In this document: piece by piece, positions 54,844 through 64,000 of the stretch | How the letters are laid out: the number at the start of each line of letters is the position of its first letter | Position numbering within the stretch: position 1 is the first letter of the stretch | Assembly (NCBI GenBank): GCA_905116865.2 | Contig: CAJHNH020007690.1 | Location: 186,501-250,500, forward strand | Direction: 5' to 3' | Length of the DNA: 64,000 nucleotides | Source: Candidula unifasciata | Lineage: Eukaryota; Mollusca; Gastropoda; Stylommatophora; Geomitridae | The notes under the pieces: model-generated | What the model was told of the DNA's origin: nothing | Databases searched by the model: none | The model's input: the letters and a program-made list of their open reading frames with translations, nothing else | Program-made: the position numbers and the translations under genes

Positions 54844-55014
54844 GATGTATATTTTCTGAAGAGCTGGCAGAAGATTCACAGTCCCACCAACATCCACCAA
54901 CCATCCAACCACCAGAACCAACTTGTTACCCACCAGCTAACACCTGTGAAGGTTCCTGACATCTCCAACCCATGGGAGATGGTGCCTCAAACAGCTACCA
55001 GTACTAGAGCTTAA
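54844..55014 (+). CDS. Tentative terminal exon, product unknown
   Basis: The acceptor is ttattttcttgacag. A 56-codon frame, DVYFLKSWQKIHSPTNIHQP through VKVPDISNPWEMVPQ to a TAA stop, is rich in His, Gln, Asn and Pro in its middle because of ccaacc-type repetition. An AATAAA follows at 55473. I do not recognise the family. It could be the 3' end of a gene whose other exons are lost among the repeats, or a chance frame. Confidence 0.35.
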   Translation, partial: DVYFLKSWQKIHSPTNIHQPSNHQNQLVTHQLTPVKVPDISNPWEMVPQTATSTRA

Positions 55015-55472
55015 TGTGGCTCAAAGACATTGTGTGTCCTTACTGGTGATAGAGACTTGCTAAATACCGGTACAGTTGCTGTATAGTGAAGTACTCTTAC
55101 TACTTGATCCAGTGGAGCAGAATTCCCAGAGTCAAAGACAGTCAAATCATCCGGAGCTGAGGGAGGCATCATAGACAGAGAGAAGAGAAGATAAGTCTAA
55201 TGCTTCGCATGATGTTGTGTTCCTCACAGCTCCTAGATTGTCCAGTGATGAAAAGATGTCATCTCCAAGACCCTCTGTCTGTGTAGTTTCCTTGTGATTT
55301 GGACATGATATCCTGAGATCTGGCATTTGTCTCACTTTTATATATCTAATTTATATTGATTACATACATTCATTTTCATGGCTGACTTAGGTGTCTCGAT
55401 TTCACCTTTTTAAGTGTTTAGCAGTTGTGTATGTATGTGTATCTTCATTATATGTGTTAACATGGTTATGAT

Positions 55473-55478
55473 AATAAA
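55473..55478 (+). terminator. Candidate poly(A) signal
   Basis: An AATAAA about 460 bp downstream of the tentative stop at 55014. Confidence 0.3.
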
Positions 55479-55859
55479 CTATCATAACCTGGGGGCTTTC
55501 TTTAGTAAGTAGTGGGGGTGTCCAGCCAAGTGTGCCTAGAAATATTATATATACATATATATATATACACATATTTTGTAGTGCCAATACTTGAGTTGCC
55601 CTACTCCAGAGATAAGTTGATCGTATATTGGCCACGGGGAATCCCTTAGACCAATACGAGCCAAACGACTCAACAAAATTATCTCTGAGTGCTGCTGGTT
55701 CTGAAGGAGAAATCCTTACATTAGGCACGCGACAGGAGTGATATGTGACAATGACATGCTGAAAGAACTTCTGGTACTTTCTTATTACCCAGCCACAAAC
55801 AGGGGAAATCCACAGGTCAAGGGACAGTCGAATATTTAAAGTGATTGGACGTATAGTTT

Positions 55860-55896
55860 TCGTTAGGTTTAGGGTTAGGGTAAGAGGGTAAGGGTT
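55860..55896. repeat. Short interstitial telomere-like motif
   Basis: ggtttagggttagggtaaga then gggtaagggttag: about five imperfect ttaggg units. Confidence 0.6.
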
Positions 55897-56304
55897 AGAT
55901 AAATGCGCGAAAACCGTGGCCTTGGAAGAAATGCTCTAAAGCACAGAAACCACGGAAGACCTGTTTTAACCAACCTCTAAAATAGTGGACAGTCCCGTGA
56001 CGTTTTTATGGTCGGTTAAAACGAAAGCACCGAAACTTTTTCTTTCTCACCTTCGACATTAGCAATGCGAGCAGCCAGAACACTATACATTTGTTCGATG
56101 AACTGAGATCCAGTCGCACTTTTGCAATGGTTAGACGCTTTTTTTTTTCCTACCCAAATATTATAAGTTCCATTACGTAGCCATTTAAAAAAAAAAAAAA
56201 CATAACTGAGCCAGCATAAAATTTATTTATAATTCTTTGAAATGGTCATTCCCAAAAACATACATGGAAAATTATCATCAATGTAAAGAGCTCATTTTAC
56301 TTAT

Positions 56305-56655
56305 AAGGTTGTCCCCTCATTTTACTCTAATGGTTGTCCCCTCATTTTACTTCAATGGTGGTCCCCTCATTTTACTTCAATGGTGGTCCCCTCATTTTAC
56401 TTCAATGGTTGTCCCCTCATATTACTTCAATGGTTGTCCCCTCATTTTACTTCAATGGTTGTTCCCTCATTTTACTCTAATGGTTGTCCCCTCATTTTAC
56501 TTCAATGGTTGTCCCCTCATTTTACTTCAATGGTGGTCCCCTCATTTTACTTCAATGGTTGTCCCCCTCATTTTACTTCAGTGTTTGTCCCCTCATTTTA
56601 CTTTAATAGTTTTTCCCTTATTTTACTCTAAAGGTTGTCCCCTCATTTTACTCTG
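56305..56655. repeat. 25-bp minisatellite, about 14 copies
   Basis: The unit is ttttacttcaatggttgtcccctca. Frames reading FTSMVVPSFYF are artefacts. Confidence 0.97.
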
Positions 56656-56866
56656 TATGTTAACCCGGAATAATCCAGGTAAGATGGTCATAAATGTTAA
56701 GAACTAATGTTACTCTAATTGTTGTCCCCGAAAACATCCGGGGAAATGATCTCTTTACTGTAACTATAATATTGAAAATCAGTTTTCTTCATTAATTTAA
56801 TCTCCATTTGTATAATCATATCGCTGACTAAAGACAGGCAAGGCCATTTTTTGACGTCCTCTAACG

Positions 56867-57310
56867 CAGCGTTTCTCAAACGTTTTTCACGGCAGCACCC
56901 TTGTCGAGGCGGGGGGGGGGGGGGGGGGGGAAGGGGGGAATAAGCGAGCACAACTACCCTTAAAGCTGAATACTTACGACGAAAAGAAAAAACAGTGCAA
57001 ATTTAATGTTCAGTTGCCTTTAATGCGATGAATGAAACTGTTTGGATGATTTTGTTTCCATTATGTCCTTTATGTTTATTTGAAGTTTAGTTAATATACC
57101 CTCACATAACTTGAAGGTTGCTCCTGTATCTATTAAAAAATAAAATGTAAGCATACGTTGAATTTGAGCTGCAACTTTGCCAATAGCATTGTTTACCGAA
57201 TACACCCGCCTCCAGAACTCTTCTTCGTTTCTTTCATATATTTCTGCTTTAAACTGTTGTCTTCGCTGATCTCAAGCAGATTTTGAAAAAAAAAAGATTC
57301 TTGATTACTG
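56867..57310 (+). mobile_element. hAT-like element, left end recognisable
   Basis: It starts cagcgtttctcaaacgtttt then cacggcagcaccc, a typical hAT terminal sequence. A G20 run (56911-56930) follows, then AT-rich internal DNA. No matching right terminal repeat was found before the minisatellite at 57312. Confidence 0.5.
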
Positions 57311-57311
57311 C

Positions 57312-58530
57312 CACGGCACCCCTAGCATACGCTCGCGGCACCCCTGGCGTACGATCACGGCACCTCTGGCATACCCTAGCGGCACCCCTTTCATATGCTC
57401 GCGGCACCCCTGGCATGCCCTCGCGACACCCCTGGCATACCCTCGCGACACCCCTGGCATACGCTCGGGGCACCCCTGGCATACCCTCGCGGCAACCCTG
57501 GCATACGCTTTCGGCACCCCTGGCATACGCTTTCGGCACCCCTGGCATAAGCGCGCGGCACCCCTGGCATACGCTCGCGGCACCCCTGGCATACGCTCGC
57601 GGCACCCCTGGTTAACCATCGCGGCACCCCTGGTTAACCCTCGCGGCACCCCTTGCACACGCTCGCGGCACCCCTGGCATACCGTCGCGCCAACCCTGGC
57701 ATACGCTTTCGGCACCCCTGGCATTTGCTTTCGGCACCCCTGGCAAATGCTCGCTACACCCCTGGCATACGTTCGCGGCACACCTAGTTAACCCTCGCGG
57801 CACCCCTGGCACACGCTCGTGGGTCCCCTGGCATACCATAGCGGCACCACTTTCATATGCTTGCGACACCCCTGGCATACTTCCGCGGCACCCCTGGCAT
57901 ACTCTCGCTTCACCCCTGGCATACGCTTTCGGCACCACTGGCATACCCTCGCTGCACCCCTGGCATACGCTCGCGGCATCCCTGGCATACGCTTTCGGCA
58001 CCCCTGGCATACGCTTTCGGCACCCCTGGCATACGCTTTCGGCACCCCTGGCATACGCTCGCGGCACCCCTGGTTAACCCTCGCTGCACCCCTAGTTAAC
58101 CCTCGCGGCACCCCTGGAATACGCTCGCGGCACCCCTGGCATTTGCTCGCGCACCCCTGGCATACGCTCGCGGCACCCCTGGCATACGCTCGCGGCACCC
58201 CTGGCATACGCTCGCGGCACCCCTGGCATACGCTCGCGGCACCCCTGGCATACGCTCGCGGCACCCCTGGCATACGCTCGCGGCACCCCTGGCATACGCT
58301 CGCGGCACCCCTGGCATACGCTCGCGGCACCCCTGGCATACGCTCGCGGCACCCCTGGCATACGCTCGTGGCACCCCTGGCATACGCTCGCGGCACCCCT
58401 GTCATAACCTCGCGGCACCCCTGGCATACCCTCGCGGCACCCCTGGCATACCCTCGCGGCACCCCTGGCATACCCTCGCGGCAGCCCTTGCATACCCTCG
58501 CGGCACCCCTTGCATACCCTCGCGGCACCC
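57312..58530. repeat. 22-bp minisatellite, about 55 copies
   Basis: The unit is cggcacccctggcatacgct plus cg. The 1.2-kb array is most uniform at 58150-58390 and more variable at the edges (tttcggcac, ggttaaccctcg variants). With 22 bp the frame repeats every three units, giving MPGVPRAYARGAASVCQGCR-like artefact frames up to about 250 codons on both strands. Confidence 0.98.
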
Positions 58531-58590
58531 CTTTACTTGGTACCCATTCTGGGCTGGGTCAGCCTGGGAGCCAAGGTCATTTTTGACACA
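58531..58590 (-). repeat. SINE-A-type body fragment between two arrays
   Basis: ttggtacccattctgggctg then ggtcagcctgggagccaagg matches the middle of the tRNA-headed SINEs (compare 15120-15170). Confidence 0.7.
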
Positions 58591-58594
58591 CACA

Positions 58595-59178
58595 TTCTCT
58601 CTCACATGCACACACTCACACAGACACATGCACACACTCACACAGACACATGCACACGATCACACAGACACATGCACACACTCACACAGACACATGCACA
58701 CACTCACACAGACACATGCACACACTCACACAGATACATGCACACACTCACACAGATACATGCACACACTCACACAGATACATGCACACACTCACACAGA
58801 CACATGCACACACTCACACAGATACATGCACACACTCACACAGACACATGCACACACTCACACAGACACATGCACACACTCACACAGACACATGCACACA
58901 CTCACACAGACACATACACACTCACAAAGACACATGCACACACTCACACAGACACATGCACACACTCACACAGATACATGCACACACTCACAAAGACACA
59001 TGCACACACTCACACAGACACATGCACACACTCACACAGACACATGCACACACTCACACAGACACATACACACTCACAAAGACACATGCACACACTCACA
59101 CAGACACATGCACACACTCACACAGACACATGCACACACTCACACAGACACATGCACACACTCACACAGACACATGCA
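58595..59178. repeat. 22-bp CA-rich minisatellite, about 26 copies
   Basis: The unit is cacactcacacagacacatg plus ca. Variants (gatacatg, acaaagac, and a shortened cacatacacactcac unit) recur in blocks, showing higher-order duplication. Confidence 0.97.
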
Positions 59179-59344
59179 CATAAAATCCTGCGTGGTGCTG
59201 TTTTGTGTTGACTTAAATATTAAAAAATAATTTATCTGTCATTTAACCAGTTTCCTTTATTTATAATCATGTTTCTGAATATGATGTTCCCATGCTTAAC
59301 TGATCCCAGTAAACAATGACTGCAGCTGGTATCATAGGATTTGA

Positions 59345-59416
59345 AACTTTTCCCTGGCTGCTGAAGAAAAGAACGAAACGCTTATTGGAATGTCCCGAGT
59401 GCTGTCGGTTCTTAAA
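59345..59416 (+). pseudogene. LINE-H 3' tip, + orientation
   Basis: ctgctgaagaaaagaacgaa, then cgcttattggaatgtcccga and gtgctgtcggttcttaa match the reverse complement of the other LINE-H ends. Confidence 0.65.
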
Positions 59417-59424
59417 ACTCAGCT

Positions 59425-59705
59425 CTCCCCGTGTGAGTTCCTGGGTCCTATTATAAGGAAAACAAGAATACGCTTACTGCCTACCTGAAAGCATGTCGTA
59501 AGAGTCGACTAATTGGGAGCTTCTTTTGAAGTCTGAGTGCATCTGCCTGAGAGACAATGAACCAGCAGTCTGCATACATATGTTTCAGATCTGTAAAACG
59601 GATGCACATGCAGGTTCTCGAACAGGACTGCATACAAAAGTGGATGAACAACCAGAACTTTCCTCTAGAGTGTACAGCTAGTGAAGGCGAAGAAGAAGAA
59701 GAAAC
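59425..59705 (+). repeat. SINE-B copy with GAAG tail, best-preserved
   Basis: It runs through agcatgtcgtaagagtcgac, cttcttttgaagtctgagtg, catctgcctgagagacaatg, cagatctgtaaaacggatgc and caaccagaactttcc to gaaggcgaagaagaagaaga. Confidence 0.85.
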
Positions 59706-60049
59706 TCAGCTCAACCCATCTGGTAACATAATTGTTTCATCTCATCAGTGACTGCGACTGTTTGACTCTGTGATGTTCGCAACTGATTGCAAGCATTTCC
59801 CCAGGTAATTGCATGATTAGCCGTGGCCCGTTGGTCTTCTGTTCCCGTAAGGTGGGGGCGTAAGCAGAAAAGTAGGTTAGGTTCACGTAAATGTCCCCAA
59901 ACAAAATAGGTCACTTTTCATTCACAAGTTGTTAGGCTGCTCGATTTTCCTGAAGGTTGCAGGTGTTTCCCTGTCAATTGTTTGCTTTCTGTGTTGTCTG
60001 GCATTTACGTTTTCATTCCGAGAAAGAGAATGCCTGTGACAAAGGTTGC

Positions 60050-60605
60050 TGCACTCTCTGGGGGTGGTGATCGCCCATGCCAGTCGGCAAGGCACCTGAT
60101 GATTATGATGATTCTGAACACAGTGTCTATGTCTGACCATAATATCATAACGTTGTTAAGAATATTAGGGTGAATAGAGTTCTTTTAGTGTCCCTGCTCA
60201 CATGCTTACATTTCAAAACTAGTGCCATTTGGCCTAAATTTGATTAGCTTTGTTGCATCTTTGGTGGATTTAAGTGATATTCATTAATTGTGACATTGGT
60301 ATATCTTAGTTTTCTGGAGAATTTCGTCACTTCGGTTTTGTCTACGCTAATCTTCATATCATAGTTGACGCATTCTGAGTGGAATCTATTAATATGTTCT
60401 TGTAGCTGTACTGCCGTTGGCGCTGGGGCTATGATTGCCAGGTCATCGACGAAAAGCAGTTCATATATTAATTCTCCGATGTTGTCCCCTTTACTGGTGT
60501 TAGCTGGTCTGCAAATTTGGTCGACTTTTGTGATGAAAAGTAGCGGTGATAAAATGCACCCCTGTCTCATTCCCAATCTAGTGTAGAACTTTTTTGACAT
60601 TCTTG
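60050..60605 (-). pseudogene. RTE-like LINE RT core fragment
   Basis: The minus-strand frame (60244-60600) reads YTRLGMRQGCILSPLLF, then ELLFVDDLAIIAPAPTAVQL and DMKISVDKTEVTKFS. These are RT motifs B (G.RQGC.LSP.LF), the catalytic FVDD box (usual FADD) and motif D/E (K.S..KTE). The related 10-kb copy carries the adjacent downstream part. 60050-60120 (gatcgcccatgccagtcggc) also resembles the tract after the 10-kb copy (10265-10310). Confidence 0.8.
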
Positions 60606-60689
60606 TATTCTAACTGCGCATTTGCTGTTCAGGAATAAGCTCTTGTATAACTTAATAAGGTGTTTATTTACTCCAGGATGGGCTGTCCT

Positions 60690-60838
60690 AGTAAAGTAAA
60701 GACAGCCGGCGTAATGCTGACCACATTACCCACAGAATGCTGACGGTCTGTAAAAATATGGGACGCTCTGTCCATATGCCAGATGCGCCGAAAGGCGTGA
60801 AAAGGGAACTTTACTTTACTTTACTTTACTTCACTTAA
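60690..60838 (+). repeat. SINE-A 3' part with (TTTAC)n tail
   Basis: It is in the opposite orientation to the other copies: gacagccggcgtaatgctga, then ccacattacccacag and gcgtgaaaagggaac, ending tttactttactttactttac. It shows the 3' tail most clearly. Confidence 0.85.
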
Positions 60839-60844
60839 CAGTGC

Positions 60845-61005
60845 GCAACAGTGCACACGGGCGTCCATTTTTACTACCTAAAGACCAGGGGAAATTACTA
60901 TAGGTATAAGTCCACGTGAAAAAACCCAGCTTTTACCGTGGATTGAACCTAAAACCTTTAGCACAGGAGGCAGACACCACGCCCCCGAGACCACGCAGCC
61001 CCCTT
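60845..61005 (-). repeat. tRNA-headed SINE, partner of 5895
   Basis: The minus-strand head is gctgcgtggtctcgggggcg and the B-box aggttcaatcc. The body ends aagaccaggggaaattacta on +. Confidence 0.7.
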
Positions 61006-61009
61006 AGTA

Positions 61010-61460
61010 GAAGAGATATGACATATGACATACGACACACCATACGTATCTAATACACAGATATAGAATGATTAGAAAACTAACATGTTTCGATTGACGC
61101 TCAGAGATGCTAATAGAAATAAGAGGGCGTTTGACGATATCTAATTCACAAATGTAGATTGATAAACAAACTGAGAGACACAGACTGCCGCTCATAGACA
61201 AACAACAGTAGAGATATAACACACGACACACTAGACGAATCTATACACACATGTAGTGTGATAAGCAAACTAAGCGACACAGACTGCCGCTCATAGACAA
61301 ACAGCAGCAGAGATATAACACACGCCACACTAGACGAATCTAATACAAATGTAGTGTGATAAGCAAACTAAGAGACACAGACTGCCGTTCATAGACAAAC
61401 AGCAGTAGGGATAGAAAGCACACGACAAACTAGACGACATCTATTACACAGATGCAAAGA
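61010..61460. repeat. About 98-bp tandem repeat, four to five copies
   Basis: Units share gacacagactgccgctcata, gacaaac.gcag, agagatataacacacgacac and actagacga. Marker positions at 61182, 61281 and 61379 give the period. Confidence 0.9.
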
Positions 61461-61904
61461 TCTAACATGGTAGTATTCTGCTGTACATAAGTGGCTACTA
61501 TTATCTCTGCCATTATAATGTATAGGCAAATTGTCTGTCATTGTTCACACGTGTTTGCTCTCTGTAAATGTTGTCATTGCGTTTGACACTAGGCTCTTAT
61601 TTCTTAAATGATTTCTTATTTTTTTATTTTTATTCTTGCAACTGCCACATCTGCCGAAAAAGACATCATGTACGTGTGTGTAAATGATGTAAATGGTAGG
61701 TGTATGAGTGTGCATGTGGACGCCAGCGTATCCAGTCTAATGACATCACTGCCATTAAATCAATTACAGTCACTTTCTGGATTTAAAACATTGTATCTTG
61801 AGGAATCGTAAACAAAGGGTCGCATTCCGAACTGTTTGCTAGCGGGGCCACTACAGCTCTCGGGCTGTTTCAGACGTGTCTTCCTCTCTGTGGAATGACG
61901 CGAA

Positions 61905-62860
61905 TTCTAGGTTAATAAACTACTTTTGCACTCGCTCAAATTCTTAAATTAGTAACCTTGTATTGTACTTGCTAAAATTCTTAGGTTAATATCCTTCTAT
62001 TATACCAGCTCAAATTCATAGGTTAATAAACTTCTCTTGTGAATGCTCAACTTCTTAGGTTAATAACCTTCTATTGTACTTGCTCATATTCTTTGGTTAA
62101 TAACCTTTTCTTGTTCTAGCTCAAATTCACATGTTAATAACCTTCTTTTGTTAGCTCAAATTCGTAGAGGTTACTAAACTTTTATTGTACTTGCTTAAAT
62201 TCTTAGGTTATTAACCTTCTCTTGTACTTGCTCAAATTCGTAGGTTAATAACCTTCTCTTGTACTTGCTTAAATTCGTAGGTTAATAACCTTCACTAGCA
62301 CTTGCTTGAATTCGTAGGTTAATAACCGTCTCTTGCATTTGCTTAAATTCGTAGGTTACTAACCGTCTCTTGTATTTGCTCAAATTCGTAGGTTAATAAC
62401 CTTCACTAGCACTTGCTTGAATCCGTAGGTTAATAACCTTTACTTGCTCATATTCGTAGGTTAATAACCTTCTATTGTACTTGCTCAAATTAGTAGATTA
62501 ATAACCTTCACTAGCACTTGCTTAAATTCGTAGGTTAAAATCCTTTTTTTTTTTTTTTGAACATGCTCAAATTCTTAGGTTAATAACCTTCTCTTGTACT
62601 TGCTCATATTCGTAGACAAATAACCTTCTTTTGCACTTGCTCAAATTCGTAGGGTAATAACCTTCTCGTGTACTTGATTCAGTTCGTAGGTTAATAACTT
62701 TCATTTGTACTTTTCTCAAATTCGAAGGTTAAAGCCTTTATTTGTACTTTGCTCTAACTCCAAGGGTAAAGTCTTTATTTGTACTTTGCTCAAACCGTAG
62801 GTTAATAACTCTCATTTGCACTTGCTGAAATTCGTAGATTAATAACATTGTCCGTGCCCA
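61905..62860. repeat. 37-bp minisatellite, about 26 copies
   Basis: The unit is ggttaataaccttctcttgt then acttgctcaaattcgta. Copies are fairly diverged, with several indels. Confidence 0.95.
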
Positions 62861-62974
62861 AACTCGTAATCTTTGAAATGTGACCACAAAAGGCAGAAAT
62901 TATAAATGATGTGATTAAATGGGTTCAGTATATGACAACTGTATGCTAACTGTGAGCATCGGGCCGCCACTGGG

Positions 62975-63018
62975 GTGGGGGCGGGAGGGGGGGGGGTGGG
63001 GGTGGGGTGGGGGGTAGG
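62975..63018. repeat. G-rich tract
   Basis: gggtgggggcgggagggggg-type sequence has several G runs of four or more, so it could form a G-quadruplex on the + strand. Confidence 0.75.
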
Positions 63019-63150
63019 TGCATAGACCCTCTGCTCCCTAAGAAGCCTGTCGTGAAATGCGGAGTGCTACAATTTGCCCAGTTGGGCCGCAAGACGCAGA
63101 TATCACAGCCAAGATGTAAACCACAACACAAAATGCCAGCAGCTTTTTTA
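63019..63150 (+). repeat. rep-C copy
   Basis: ctgctccctaagaagcctgt, cgtgaaatgc, gggccgcaagacgcagatat and caca...aaaccacaacacaaaatgcc follow the family order. The GAAG tail is missing. Confidence 0.75.
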
Positions 63151-63224
63151 ACCTAGATCCTTAGTGTGTTGGCTATCAGCACATCGGCACCGTCAACATA
63201 CTGGTAGGCGTTTAGATCGTAGTC

Positions 63225-63490
63225 TGTTTCACACGATTCCATAATCATAACTTGACCCCTTACATTATACAATAATCATAGTTTATGTTGTTTCAAGCGA
63301 TCTCACTTATAGATTTCATCGTCACATTCAATCTCGTTATTGTAGCTCGCCATCGTTAATGATTCCATGTTTGCTGTTTATTTCACATAATCTCCTGATC
63401 ATAATCTGCGTCATCAAACGATGCTACAATCATAGTTTGCCATCTGACACTATCCCATAATCATAATTTGCCACCTCGTGCTTTCTCTCA
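63225..63490. repeat. Degenerate repeat, about 45-bp spacing
   Basis: It repeats cacgattccataatcataa-like and tttgccatc wording about six times with strong divergence. Confidence 0.5.
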
Positions 63491-64000
63491 TGATTCTAAC
63501 ATGATTCTAAGAGCTTCGATCTGGCTCTGGACGCAACGGAACGTCATTGGAGACTGGCCTCTGTAGTCTGGTCCGAGTCTCTAGTGGAAAAGAAGGTCTT
63601 ATGTCTAAGTCAACGTGTCCAAAATGTCTGCCAGTATCTTTAAAGTGTAGCATGAGTCCAATGAACCAACCGTAAGCTTGCCACTTGGTCGTTAAGGTAG
63701 CCGGCTGATCTAATAGGCTACCACAGCGACATTACATATATTTAACCTCGAATCTCACAGTACCCGTTGCATTGTCATCAATTTCAACTTGTTCCTGTCC
63801 GAGAACATCCGGTAAAGTACAGTAGGAGAAGATTAAGTCCTGGGGGTCATGACCCAGGTCGGCCCACCCTCTGAAGTTGTCTAGGAGGTAATGGGCCGAA
63901 ACAATTGTTGACGAGGAATCTTCTACTGATGATCGATGGATCCCTGCTGTACATGCTCCCCTGTGGAGTTCTTCCTATAATTATTGACATAGTGTAACAG
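63490..64000. other. No gene or element recognised
   Basis: Unique-looking sequence without a supported open frame or splice pair. Confidence 0.4.

Noticed and set aside
57249..58586. Open frames of 150-255 codons with MPGVPRAYARGA-type repeats
   Set aside because: A 22-bp DNA repeat explains the 22-residue protein period in every frame and strand. There is no independent coding evidence.
58510..59230. Thr/His-rich open frames (HTHTDTCTHSHR)
   Set aside because: Direct translation of the CA-rich 22-bp minisatellite.

Overview
The window looks like nuclear DNA from an animal, probably a lophotrochozoan and perhaps a gastropod mollusc. Coding sequence is sparse and split into short exons with GT/AG introns. 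The rest is dominated by tRNA-derived SINEs, decayed non-LTR retrotransposons, hAT-type DNA elements and many minisatellites. The animal call is secure. The mollusc call is inference, from the repeat style and from a SPIN-like hAT remnant, a family I recall being reported from a pond snail.

One gene is clear: an endosomal Qa-SNARE of the syntaxin-7/12 family on the + strand. Nine shared exons (249-19887) encode 248 residues: a short N-terminal tail, an Habc region, a linker and a SNARE motif with the zero-layer glutamine at about residue 216. They can join one of two terminal exons, 22919-23017 (10A) or 27750-27842 (10B). Each supplies its own basic stretch, membrane-side cysteine, transmembrane anchor and stop. 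The reading phase matches at every junction, giving 280- and 278-residue products. This paired choice of membrane anchor is the most interesting biology here.

Layout: 1-28 kb holds the syntaxin gene, with introns full of SINEs, LINE remnants, two hAT elements (3639-3807 with a perfect 8-bp target duplication; a SPIN-like remnant at 8208) and a pogo/Tigger remnant (18640). Intron 4 carries 39-bp and 43-bp minisatellites. 28-37 kb is 3' flank with a 91-bp tandem array of about 27.5 copies, degenerate repeats, a run of 39 G and a 34-bp array. 38-53 kb is repeat-rich intergenic DNA (LINE and SINE copies, GACA/GATA, TA, GAA and CATA microsatellites). 54.1-55.5 kb holds a tentative exon pair with a poly(A) signal, possibly the 3' end of an unrecognised gene. 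56-63 kb is mostly minisatellites with periods of 25, 22, 22, about 98 and 37 bp.

Repeat names used below: SINE-A (marker gtaatgtggtcagcattacg, (TTTAC)n tail); SINE-B (marker tcgtaagagtcgact, GAAG-rich tail); rep-C (marker ttggcacattgtg, GAAG-rich tail); SINE-D (marker gtggcactttgtgtcatcgg); rep-E (marker tcgtctggaaagacggaaag); LINE-H (RNase H-bearing non-LTR element whose 3' end reads wgggaatgtcctgagtgctg). All family assignments come from reading the sequence and comparing copies within the window; no database search was possible.
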